A stretch of 7,767 nucleotides of DNA from Planctomycetota bacterium (lineage in GTDB: Bacteria; Planctomycetota; Planctomycetia; Pirellulales; UBA1268), in NCBI GenBank assembly GCA_003669255.1, contig QWPO01000015.1, positions 1 to 7,767 on the forward strand, written 5' to 3'. This document shows positions 1 to 5,875 of the stretch, in pieces. The first letter of the stretch is position 1, and each line of letters opens with the position of its first letter. The notes below the pieces were generated by a model. It had not been told where the DNA came from. It ran no database searches and saw only the letters and a list, made by a program, of their open reading frames with translations. Both the position numbers and the translations under genes were made by a program.

Positions 1-1
1 A

Positions 2-166
2 CATCGCCGCGACCGCCGCCCCGAACTGATCATCGAGGAGGCTGTGCGGCGGATGCTGCCGAAGTCTCGACTTGGCCGGAAGATGCTGGACAAACTCAAG
101 GTTTACGCCGGTAGCGAACACCCTCACCAGCCACAGCAGCCGGAGCCGATCGACCTCGGTGCCTGA
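2..166 (+). CDS. rplM: 50S ribosomal protein L13, C-terminal part (5' end outside window)
   Basis: This is the last 54 codons of ribosomal protein L13, a component of the large ribosomal subunit that binds 23S rRNA early in assembly. Reading from base 2 and ending at TGA 164-166, the peptide contains the L13 C-terminal signature: RRMLPKSRLGRKMLDKLKVY, followed by AGSEHPHQPQQP. The E. coli protein ends in a very similar way (MLPKGPLGR, KLKVYAGNEH, AQQP). The start lies to the left of the window, so length and upstream signals cannot be judged. It is followed by rpsI on the same strand, the classic L13-S9 gene pair. The stop codon lies within the first copy of a 14-bp tandem duplication (156-183). 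Identification is secure. Confidence 0.95.
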   Translation, partial: HRRDRRPELIIEEAVRRMLPKSRLGRKMLDKLKVYAGSEHPHQPQQPEPIDLGA

Positions 167-183
167 AACTCGGTGCCTGAAAC
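156..183 (+). repeat. Perfect 14-bp tandem duplication over the rplM stop codon
   Basis: The unit TCGGTGCCTGAAAC occurs twice back to back, at 156-169 and 170-183. The first copy carries the last codons and TGA stop of rplM. The second copy is out of that frame and lies in the spacer. It looks like a recent slippage or small duplication event that left the L13 reading frame unchanged. No function is implied. Confidence 0.9.
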
Positions 184-302
184 TGGGCGCGAGCGATGGG
201 GCGGACGGGTTACGAATGGCCAAGCTGACGATCAGCCGGATTTGAACGACACACGGTATCTCGAACAGATATTTCCATCTCCAGGGCGAGCGAGGAACGA
301 CG
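167..302 (+). other. rplM-rpsI intergenic spacer (136 bp)
   Basis: This spacer is longer than is usual between co-transcribed rplM and rpsI. It contains the second copy of the 14-bp duplication and two very short in-frame ATG-stop runs (196-228, 10 codons; 216-245, 9 codons) without credible ribosome binding sites. A TTGAAC hexamer at 242-247 resembles a -35 box but has no well-placed -10 partner. No terminator hairpin with a T-tract was seen, so read-through from rplM to rpsI remains likely. Confidence 0.5.
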
Positions 303-725
303 ATGGCGGTTGAGCAGGGCGTGAAGTCAGCGCGGCGTGGCGATGAGATCATTGCGACCGGTCGTCGGAAGACGGCGGTGGCCCGCGTTCGGTTGAAGGC
401 GGGTGGCGGCGAGATCACCGTCAATGGTCGTGAACTCGATGCCTACTTTCCGGCCGTCAAGGACCGGGCCCTCGTCTCTGGGGCGCTTGAGCAACTCGGC
501 AAGCGTGGCGAAGTGAAGGTCACGATCACCGTCGACGGTGGCGGTCCGACCGGTCAGGCGGGGGCGTGCCGACTCGGCATTGCTCGGGCACTCAAGGTGT
601 TTGACGTCGAACTGGCAGAACCGCTCCGCCAGGGTGGGCTGCTGACCCGTGACGGCCGAATGAAAGAACGCAAGAAGTACGGTCTCCGCGGTGCCCGGCG
701 TGGCACGCAGTTCTCCAAGCGTTGA
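303..725 (+). CDS. rpsI: 30S ribosomal protein S9
   Basis: This is the 140-residue small-subunit protein S9, whose basic C-terminal tail reaches toward the P-site tRNA. The family signatures are in order: GRRKTAVARVRL near residues 20-31, GGGPTGQAGACRLGIARAL near 79-97, LLTRDGRMKERKKYG near 112-126, and the invariant C-terminal QFSKR. The length is typical for a bacterial S9 with a short N-terminal extension of about 18 residues before the conserved core. ATG 303 is preceded by GAGGA at 292-296, a good ribosome binding site with a 6-nt gap. It follows rplM on the same strand, and an intrinsic terminator lies 55 nt downstream of the stop, marking the end of the ribosomal protein unit. Nothing is missing from the conserved core. 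Confidence 0.98.
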   Translation: MAVEQGVKSARRGDEIIATGRRKTAVARVRLKAGGGEITVNGRELDAYFPAVKDRALVSGALEQLGKRGEVKVTITVDGGGPTGQAGACRLGIARALKVFDVELAEPLRQGGLLTRDGRMKERKKYGLRGARRGTQFSKR

Positions 726-735
726 TCCTGGTTTC

Positions 736-756
736 CCGGGCGTCATTGCCGCCCGG
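736..756 (+). other. GC-rich hairpin downstream of rpsI
   Basis: CCGGGCG (736-742) and CGCCCGG (750-756) form a perfect 7-bp stem with a 7-nt loop. There is no T-tract directly after it, so on its own it is not a terminator. It may stabilise the 3' end of the rpsI mRNA or act together with the terminator 24 nt downstream. An alternative overlapping pairing, CCGGC/GCCGG (753-757 with 761-765), is also possible. Confidence 0.5.
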
Positions 757-779
757 CATTGCCGGCATATCCCGCACCA

Positions 780-809
780 CCGATTTCTTCGGCCAAAATC
801 GGCTTTTTT
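780..809 (+). terminator. Intrinsic terminator after rpsI
   Basis: CCGATTT (780-786) pairs perfectly with AAATCGG (796-802). The loop contains CTTCGG (787-792), which can itself fold as a C(UUCG)G tetraloop. One C follows the stem, and then a run of six T at 804-809. A stem plus U-tract is the standard Rho-independent layout, and its place 55 nt after the rpsI stop fits. It separates the ribosomal protein genes from the secreted protein gene at 923. Confidence 0.85.
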
Positions 810-911
810 CCTGGGCCGAGATCCGATTGCATACTAGTGCGTGGCGTCTGCGCCGGTCGATCGCGGCCTGCCCGAGACTGCCTTCCAGCGGGGGTTCGCC
901 CTCGCCACCGC

Positions 912-915
912 GAGG
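912..915 (+). promoter_or_regulatory. Ribosome binding site selecting the start at 923
   Basis: GAGG at 912-915 sits 7 nt before ATG 923. The frame is open upstream as far as 722, but the residues before 923 show no sequence character. The next ATG in frame (932) has no purine-rich motif at the right distance. This site, together with the signal peptide that starts here, decides the start. Confidence 0.7.
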
Positions 916-922
916 CTCGACC

Positions 923-1711
923 ATGGTCACGATGCGTTTTCTCATCGCGCTGCCCCTGACGGCGGCGATCGTCACTTCAGCCTTCGCCCGAGAGTCGAGG
1001 CGAGTGACTGCGGCAACGCCCACTGAAATCCAAGACGTGCTCGCCGCCGAGGCGGCCGGACTCGTCGACGTGAAGTTCATCCCGAATGATTCACGATCCG
1101 CGCAAGTGATCGTGACCAATCGCAGCGACCGCCCGCTGTCGCTGCGGCTTCCTGCCGGGTTTGCCGGCGTACCGGTGCTCGCCCAGATGGGCATGCAGGG
1201 TGGTGGTGCCGGAGGGTTCGGTGCCGGCGGCATCGGCGGCCAGGCTCAAAACGTGGGCGGCGGCGGCATGGGTGGCATGGGTGGCATGGGTGGCGGGATG
1301 GGTGGTATGGGCGGCGGTATGGGAGGCGGCGGTCCATTCTCGCTCCCCCCCGAGCGGACGCGAACGCTCCGCGTTGCGACCGTCTGCCTCGATCACGGCA
1401 AGCGGGAGCCGTCGCCGCGCGTGCCGTACCGCATGACCGCAATCGACACCTGCTCCAGCGATCCGTGTCTGCAGGACGTGATGACGGCGCTCGCGAGCGG
1501 GGCCATCTCGCAGAAGGTCGCCCAGGCGGCTGCCTGGCACATCTCGAGCGGCCGTACGTGGGAGCAGCTCGCGGCTGAGGTGATCTCGATGGCCGGCGGC
1601 GACCCCGACGTGCCCTTCTTCACGCCGGCGGAACTCGCGGCTGCCCGCCGGCTCGTCGACGAGTCGGCGAAGCGGCACCAGACGGCCTCCAGTGAGTCGT
1701 CGCCCGGGTAG
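923..1711 (+). CDS. Secreted Gly/Met-rich protein of unknown function, planctomycete type
   Basis: This 262-residue protein has a clear Sec signal peptide: MVTMRF, a hydrophobic stretch to about residue 19, and a likely cleavage after AFA (residue 22). The mature part has three sections. An N-terminal section (about 30-88) contains VTNRSDRPLSLRLPAGFAGV and then PVLAQ, which resembles a beta-sandwich-type fragment. A low-complexity tract at 90-137 is almost only Gly and Met, with GGMGGM repeats. A C-terminal section (138-262) contains TVCLDHGK (153-160), Cys177 and Cys182, and AAWHISSGRTWEQLAAE. These phrases look like those of conserved hypothetical proteins in Planctomycetes, but I cannot name a function. 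The protein should be exported to the periplasm or cell surface. It stands alone, after the rpsI terminator and convergent with the DUF1559 gene (37 nt between stops). The start is chosen from the ribosome binding site at 912-915 and the signal peptide. Confidence 0.8.
   Translation: MVTMRFLIALPLTAAIVTSAFARESRRVTAATPTEIQDVLAAEAAGLVDVKFIPNDSRSAQVIVTNRSDRPLSLRLPAGFAGVPVLAQMGMQGGGAGGFGAGGIGGQAQNVGGGGMGGMGGMGGGMGGMGGGMGGGGPFSLPPERTRTLRVATVCLDHGKREPSPRVPYRMTAIDTCSSDPCLQDVMTALASGAISQKVAQAAAWHISSGRTWEQLAAEVISMAGGDPDVPFFTPAELAAARRLVDESAKRHQTASSESSPG
1262..1333 (+). repeat. In-frame Gly/Met codon repeat (9-bp and 12-bp units)
   Basis: Units such as GGTGGCATG recur in frame: GGCGGCATG at 1262, GGTGGCATG at 1271 and 1280, GGTGGCGGGATG at 1289, GGTGGTATG at 1301 and GGCGGCGGTATG at 1310, then a Gly run to 1333. 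Unit length changes by whole codons and third positions have drifted, so expansion has been kept in frame under protein-level constraint. It encodes residues 114-137 of the secreted protein. Confidence 0.85.
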
Positions 1712-1748
1712 AACTCGCCTGCTGGCTGGGAGCCGCGGCCGGCGCTGG

Positions 1749-2825
1749 TCACGGCGCCGTAGAGGGAGCGTTGGTCTCGCCACCAGCTCGCGTGGCGAGG
1801 GCCCGCCACGTTTCCGGCGCGATGGCGTCGGTTGCCTGACGCACGCTTCCGTCCAGCATCGCGTAGCTGACGACGCCGGCGTGATGGCTGCGGGACGTCA
1901 CGGCCGCAGCCGTCGGGGCGGTCAACGACTTCGCCTCCTGCTGATTGTTCCAGTCGATGTCGTACGTTCCTGACAGTCGCACGCAGGGCACACGGGTTTG
2001 GGGCGGAAAGAGAGCGGTGAAGCCGGTCTGGTGGCTTCGGCCATCCGCCCACTCCGTGTGGCCGGTGCCAGCCGTCGGGAGGTCGTTCTTGAACTCACCC
2101 CCCAGGCCACAGACCGCCTCCGGACTCGCGGGCGGTGCCGGAGCGGACAGCCCGGCATTTCGAAAGTAGGAGGTGTAGGTCTTCACCTCGGCCATCGCGA
2201 TCGTCTTCGAGAGGCCGTCGGGGAAGGCAGACGCCGGAAGTCTGCTGTTGGGAAAGAAGGCTCCGTCGCCGCCGCTCCGCGTGGCAGGAGAGTACACCAG
2301 CCATGTGCCGAGGTTGACGGCGTAGTTGAGCGGCGCGTTCTCCGGCGTTCCGTCGGCCTTCGTGCGGACTTGGATGTTTGGCTCGGACGGGCAGAGGAGG
2401 GCCGGGAGCCTCAGGCCCGAGATCAACTGCCCCGTGGAGAGCGTCGCCTGGCTGTAGGGAACTGCGAGCTGCCGATGGACTTCAGCACCGATCGCGCATT
2501 CCTCGACGTAGGGCAGGAGCCGTCCTTGGGCCGACCACACCGCGTTGGACGAGGCGTCGGTCGTGCTGCTACCCGACCAGACGCAACTTGGTGGAAACCG
2601 GCGGGTTGCCAGTTCGTAGCTCGAGGTCGCGATTCCCAGTTGCCGAAGGTTGTTGGCGCAGGCCGTACGGCGGGCAGACTCACGTGCCGCTTGCACGGCC
2701 GGAAGGAGGATGCCGACCAGCGTCCCGATAATGGCCACCACGACCATGAGTTCGACGAGGCTAAAACCGGCGAACCTTCCTTGGTCCCTGGGTCGTATTG
2801 AATGGGAAGGAATGCGTCGATCCAT
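1749..2825 (-). CDS. DUF1559 prepilin-like protein with H-X9-DG C-terminal motif
   Basis: This 358-residue protein belongs to the DUF1559 family, very abundant in Planctomycetes. It has a type IV prepilin N-terminus: a basic leader of 20 residues, then the cleavage context AG|FSLVE (Gly20 at -1, Phe21 at +1, Glu25 at +5). A hydrophobic helix follows (about 21-43), leading into LPAVQAARESARRTACANNL. A prepilin peptidase should process it. The body carries further family-like wording: LLPYVEE (103-109), LLCPSEPN (143-150), and GHTEWADG with SHQTGFTALFPPQT (255-276). The C-terminus has the H-X9-DG motif (His315, Asp325-Gly326) followed by SVRQATDAIAPETWRALATR and AGGE. Start ATG 2825 has AGGA upstream, though about 11 nt away, and gives a correct leader length. 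No other pilus or secretion gene is adjacent, so it is likely a solitary pseudopilin. The exact role of these proteins is not established. Confidence 0.92.
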   Translation of the reverse strand: MDRRIPSHSIRPRDQGRFAGFSLVELMVVVAIIGTLVGILLPAVQAARESARRTACANNLRQLGIATSSYELATRRFPPSCVWSGSSTTDASSNAVWSAQGRLLPYVEECAIGAEVHRQLAVPYSQATLSTGQLISGLRLPALLCPSEPNIQVRTKADGTPENAPLNYAVNLGTWLVYSPATRSGGDGAFFPNSRLPASAFPDGLSKTIAMAEVKTYTSYFRNAGLSAPAPPASPEAVCGLGGEFKNDLPTAGTGHTEWADGRSHQTGFTALFPPQTRVPCVRLSGTYDIDWNNQQEAKSLTAPTAAAVTSRSHHAGVVSYAMLDGSVRQATDAIAPETWRALATRAGGETNAPSTAP

Positions 2826-2904
2826 CGAGCGGTCTTTCCTGATGAGAAAATGAGCGGGAAATGGGAGGCTTGTCGATCATGAGACTCGTTATCAATAGGA
2901 AGTG

Positions 2905-2932
2905 ATTCTAGACGTTTTCGTGCAGTCAGCAA
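2905..2932 (-). promoter_or_regulatory. Possible sigma70-type promoter for the DUF1559 gene
   Basis: Read on the minus strand, TTGCTG (2932-2927) is followed after 16 nt by TAGAAT (2910-2905). The -10 matches the TATAAT consensus at five of six positions; the -35 matches TTGACA at only three. Transcription would begin near 2898, giving a leader of about 70 nt before ATG 2825. The position is sensible, but planctomycete promoters are poorly defined, so this is a suggestion only. Confidence 0.3.
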
Positions 2933-2993
2933 TCGCCAGTAGGCACGAGGTCCAGAAACCGGCGTCTTTTCCGATTTTTTCGGGCGGCCACTC

Positions 2994-3029
2994 CACATCG
3001 CTGATCGATGCGATACAACCCACGATGTG
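2994..3029. repeat. Nested inverted repeats upstream of the ABC operon
   Basis: CACATCG (2994-3000) is the perfect inverse of CGATGTG (3023-3029). Inside this lies a second pair, ATCGC (2997-3001) and GCGAT (3010-3014), whose loop contains the palindrome ATCGAT. The two pairings overlap and are mutually exclusive as RNA. This could be an operator for a dimeric regulator or a switchable leader structure; the sequence alone does not decide. Confidence 0.5.
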
Positions 3030-3032
3030 CGG

Positions 3033-3068
3033 CTGCGGGCACGTCGGCCGCAGGTGAACCGTTTTTTT
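3033..3068 (+). promoter_or_regulatory. Leader hairpin plus T-tract before the ABC operon
   Basis: CTGCGG (3033-3038) pairs with CCGCAG (3048-3053), with a 9-nt loop. A run of seven T follows at 3062-3068, directly before the ribosome binding site GAGGGG (3069-3074). The T-run begins 8 nt after the stem, too far for a standard intrinsic terminator, so attenuation is possible but weakly supported. The U-rich stretch may simply keep the ribosome binding site unpaired. Confidence 0.3.
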
Positions 3069-3074
3069 GAGGGG
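3069..3074 (+). promoter_or_regulatory. Ribosome binding site for the GTG start at 3083
   Basis: GAGGGG at 3069-3074 lies 8 nt before GTG 3083, an ideal distance. The in-frame ATG at 3092 would be 17 nt away, so the GTG codon is the better start. Confidence 0.75.
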
Positions 3075-3082
3075 ACGAGTTC

Positions 3083-4033
3083 GTGACGCAGATGACCCAG
3101 GCGACCAACCGATCCGCACCCCGACGAGACGCATCTGACGTCGTCGTCGAAACCCGCAACCTCTCAAAGGTCTATCGCGATTTCTGGGGTCGCAGCAAGA
3201 AGACGGCGCTCAAGCCGCTCGACCTCGACGTGCGACGGGGGGAGATCTTCGGACTGCTCGGCCCCAACGGTGCGGGCAAGACCACGACACTCAAACTGCT
3301 CCTCGGCCTGATCTTTCCGACGTCGGGCGAGGCGCTCGTCTTTGGACGGGCAGCCACCGACGTCTCGAAGAATGAGCGAATCGGCTACCTGCCCGAGGAG
3401 TCGTATCTCTACAAGTTTCTCGACGCCGAGGAGACGCTTGATTTCTACGGCAGGCTCTTTGGCCTCGATCCGGAGGAACGCCGGCAGCGTGCGGCCACCT
3501 TGATCGAGATGGTCGGTCTGACGCGGGATCGAAAGCGGCAACTCCGCGAGTACTCCAAGGGCATGACACGCCGGATCGGCGTCGCCCAGGCACTGATCAA
3601 CGACCCGGAGCTGGTGATCCTCGATGAGCCCACCAGCGGCCTCGACCCGATCGGGACCCGCGAGATGAAGGATCTGATCATCGACCTCAAGGCCCGGGGG
3701 AAGACGGTGATCATGTGCTCGCACCTGCTGGCAGACGTCGAGGACGTCTGCGACCGCATCGCCGTGCTCCACCAGGGCGAACTGAAGGAACTCGGTCGCG
3801 TCGAGGATCTCCTGCGTGTTACCGGTGTCACGCAGATCCGAGCCACCGGGCTGTCGCCGGCGGCCGCGGCCGAGGTCAAAGCCGTGCTCCAGCGCCACGG
3901 TGCTGGCGACATCGACATCGGCAACCCGAGGACCACGCTCGAGGACCTGTTCCTCGAGGTTGTCCGAGACACGGAGGCCCGGCCAGGCCGCCGTGCCCGC
4001 CGTACCGAGACGGCCGCTCAGCGGGCGGAGTGA
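3083..4033 (+). CDS. ABC transporter ATP-binding protein (ABC-2 / NatA-like class)
   Basis: This 316-residue cytoplasmic ATPase would power the permease encoded directly downstream. All nucleotide-binding motifs are present: Walker A GPNGAGKTT (60-68), signature YSKGM (157-161) in the place of LSGGQ, Walker B LVILDEP with the catalytic Glu182 (177-183), D-loop SGLD (185-188), and switch His214 in CSHLL. The usual Q-loop position reads YLPEE (102-106), with Glu in place of Gln, which is common in ABC-2 export ATPases. After the ATPase core (about 21-240) comes a C-terminal extension of some 75 residues with TLEDLFLEVV (285-294), a typical ending of this class, then a basic tail. The first 20 residues are a variable extension. 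The start is GTG, chosen from the ribosome binding site at 3069-3074. The gene ends 9 nt before the permease start. ATPase function is certain; the substrate is unknown. Confidence 0.95.
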   Translation: MTQMTQATNRSAPRRDASDVVVETRNLSKVYRDFWGRSKKTALKPLDLDVRRGEIFGLLGPNGAGKTTTLKLLLGLIFPTSGEALVFGRAATDVSKNERIGYLPEESYLYKFLDAEETLDFYGRLFGLDPEERRQRAATLIEMVGLTRDRKRQLREYSKGMTRRIGVAQALINDPELVILDEPTSGLDPIGTREMKDLIIDLKARGKTVIMCSHLLADVEDVCDRIAVLHQGELKELGRVEDLLRVTGVTQIRATGLSPAAAAEVKAVLQRHGAGDIDIGNPRTTLEDLFLEVVRDTEARPGRRARRTETAAQRAE

Positions 4034-4042
4034 GCGGCAACC

Positions 4043-5875
4043 ATGGTCTTGGAACAGGAAATCCCGAGGTTCGCGTCCTGGATCGGCCCGGCGGTCCTGC
4101 AGTACCTGACGGCGGCAGCCGTCGCCACGGTCGTGGCAGCCATGCTCACGTGGCTGGCTCAGGCGATCGGCAACGGGCCGCTGGCGGGCGGTGACCGGGT
4201 CTACCGGGGCGTGCTCGCGGGGCTCGCCGACATCCTGGCAACGTCCCCGCGGCGGGTCTGGGCCTTGGCGCGGCTGGCGATCCAGGAATCACTCCGGCGG
4301 AACGTGCTCGTCGTATTGGCGATGTTTGCCCTCATTTTGCTGTTTGCCGGCTGGTTCCTCGACCCCGCTAGCGTTGACCCCCGCCGACTCTACGTGGGCT
4401 TCATCCTCGCGGCCACGAACCTCCTGGTGTGCCTCGTGACGCTCGTGCTCGCGGTCTTCAGCCTCCCGGCCGACATCAAGTCGCGGGCGATCCAGACCGT
4501 GACCACGAAGCCGGTGCACACAGGAGAGATCGTGCTCGGCAGGATTCTGGGATTTGCCACGGTGGGCACCTGCCTGCTGGCCATCATGGGGCTGGCGGGC
4601 TGGGCCTTCGTGGTTCGCAGCGTGAGCCACGGCCACGTCCTCGAGGCGGCCGACGTCTTCGATGTGACCAATGGCGAGGGAGCGGTCTCGGGAGCCGAGG
4701 GCCGCACGTCACTCGACCGCGGGCGCCGGCATCGCGTGGAACTCGACGGCCGCGGCGGCGGCGTCGCCGAGACGGCCCACGGCCACCGTCACCGCGGCAC
4801 GGTGACCGGCACCACGGCGGCAGGCGAGCGGACCTACGCGGTCGGCGCGCCGCTCGGCCTGCTGGAGGCCCGGCGGCCGCTCCGTGGCAAACTCAGGTTT
4901 CTCGATCGCGAAGGGCGTCCCTCGATCAAGGGCATCAGCGTGGGTGCCGAGTGGTCGTATCGACAGTACATCGAGGGAGGCTCCGCAGCCGCGGCGATCT
5001 GGACGTTCGAGGGCGTGTCGCCCGAGCGGTTCCCAGAGGGACTCCCGCTCGAGATGATCGTGCGTGTGTTTCGCACGTACCAGGGAAACATCGAGGATGG
5101 CATCCACGGCACCATCCAAGTTCGTAATCCGACGAGCAGCCTGCGGAGTGAGTCGCTGCCGATCGTCGCCCGCGAGCACTCGATCGACTCGCTGCTGATC
5201 CCGCGGCGGATCAACACCGTGATGGCCGACGGCTCTCTGCGTGAGGTGGACCTGTTCGCCGACCTGGCGTCGGACGGGCGGATCGAGGTTTGGCTCCAGT
5301 GCCTTGAGCCCGCCCAGTACTACGGTGTGGCCCAGGCCGACTTCTACCTCCGTGCCGGCGACGGGTCGTTTGCGGTGAATTACGCCAAGAGCTGCCTCGG
5401 TATCTGGTACTCGATGCTGATCTGCACGGCGCTTGGGGTGATGTTCAGCACGTTCCTGTCCGGGCCCGTGGCGCTTGTGGCGGCGATCGCCACGCTCCTC
5501 GTCGGCCAGTTCCGCGACTTCATCGCCAGACTGTTCACCAGCCAGGTGACGGGCGATTCCTCGATCGTGCCGGGTGGCGGGCCGATCGAATCGCTCTACC
5601 GCATCGTCACGCAGACGAGCATCACACTGGAACTCGATCCCACGCCGGCGGTGCAGGTGATGAAGGTGCTCGATACGGTGCTGCTCGCTCCGATGCGGCT
5701 GGCCGCAAGCATCTTTCCATCGCTGGCGTCGCTCGGCACCAGCGACTTTGTCGCCGGTGGTTTCGACATCCCAGGCGACCTGTTGGCTGCTCACGGGGCC
5801 GAGGCCGCCGGCTACGCACTGGCCTGCTTCATCGCAGGTGTGTTCTGCCTCAAGGCGAGGGAGTTGGCGTCATGA
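4043..5875 (+). CDS. ABC-2 type permease with a large soluble domain
   Basis: This 610-residue membrane protein is the likely partner of the ATPase just upstream. Hydrophobic segments are visible near residues 15-38, 86-105, 117-141 and 168-192, then at 453-488 (probably two passes) and 588-604. Between the third and fourth segments lies SRAIQTVTTKPVHTGEIVLG, the cytoplasmic loop typical of NosY-like ABC-2 permeases. Residues 193-450 form a long soluble insert, probably extracytoplasmic. It begins with a Gly/Arg/His-rich part (227-254, with HGHRH at 246-250) and continues with GKLRFLD, YRQYIEGG, AAAIWTFEGV and IVRVFRTYQGNIEDGIHGTI. These resemble planctomycete ABC permeases I recall, but no enzyme motif is recognised. 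VMFSTFLSGPVALVA (466-480) opens the C-terminal membrane part. The ribosome binding site (GGAG, 4027-4030) lies at the ATPase stop, 12 nt from ATG 4043. The stop overlaps the next start (ATGA, 5872-5875). Confidence 0.88.
   Translation: MVLEQEIPRFASWIGPAVLQYLTAAAVATVVAAMLTWLAQAIGNGPLAGGDRVYRGVLAGLADILATSPRRVWALARLAIQESLRRNVLVVLAMFALILLFAGWFLDPASVDPRRLYVGFILAATNLLVCLVTLVLAVFSLPADIKSRAIQTVTTKPVHTGEIVLGRILGFATVGTCLLAIMGLAGWAFVVRSVSHGHVLEAADVFDVTNGEGAVSGAEGRTSLDRGRRHRVELDGRGGGVAETAHGHRHRGTVTGTTAAGERTYAVGAPLGLLEARRPLRGKLRFLDREGRPSIKGISVGAEWSYRQYIEGGSAAAAIWTFEGVSPERFPEGLPLEMIVRVFRTYQGNIEDGIHGTIQVRNPTSSLRSESLPIVAREHSIDSLLIPRRINTVMADGSLREVDLFADLASDGRIEVWLQCLEPAQYYGVAQADFYLRAGDGSFAVNYAKSCLGIWYSMLICTALGVMFSTFLSGPVALVAAIATLLVGQFRDFIARLFTSQVTGDSSIVPGGGPIESLYRIVTQTSITLELDPTPAVQVMKVLDTVLLAPMRLAASIFPSLASLGTSDFVAGGFDIPGDLLAAHGAEAAGYALACFIAGVFCLKARELAS

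Larger units (their letters stand above)
2826..3082. other. Divergent intergenic region between pseudopilin and ABC operon
   Basis: This 257-bp region must hold start signals for both directions. On the minus strand a plausible promoter is seen (2905-2932). Toward the plus strand I found no convincing -35/-10 pair, but there are nested inverted repeats (2994-3029), a hairpin (3033-3053) and a T7 run (3062-3068) just before the ribosome binding site. The base composition is more AT-rich than the coding regions. No small gene with a good ribosome binding site was found. Confidence 0.6.

Noticed and set aside
807..835. Promoter-like bases (CATACT at 830-835) before the secreted protein gene
   Set aside because: The -10 matches only four of six consensus positions and no -35 box stands at the right distance. 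It is too weak to list as a promoter.
722..922. Extension of the secreted protein gene upstream to a TTG at 722
   Set aside because: The extension would overlap the rpsI stop and run through the terminator. It carries no conserved character, and the signal peptide and ribosome binding site place the start at 923.
1740..1759. Hairpin CGGCGC/GCGCCG between the convergent genes at 1711 and 1749
   Set aside because: No T-tract on either strand, and it overlaps the DUF1559 stop codon. Chance pairing is likely in such GC-rich sequence.
1091..1783. A 230-codon minus-strand frame with THATHATHA-type repeats
   Set aside because: The repeats are the mirror of the Gly/Met codon repeat in the secreted protein, and the frame runs into the DUF1559 3' end. 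No support for a real gene.
2971..2983. CCGA-T5-TCGG pairing in the divergent spacer
   Set aside because: Only a 4-bp stem, with the T-run inside the loop and not after the stem, so it cannot act as an intrinsic terminator.
4784..4806. Inverted repeats CACCGT/ACGGTG and GTCACC/GGTGAC inside the permease gene
   Set aside because: They fall in the GC-rich codons of the His motif and are explained by His, Arg, Gly and Thr codon use.
4709..5794. A 361-codon open frame on the minus strand opposite the permease
   Set aside because: The product is dominated by Arg, His, Asp and Gln and has no hydrophobic core or motif. The plus-strand permease explains the region.
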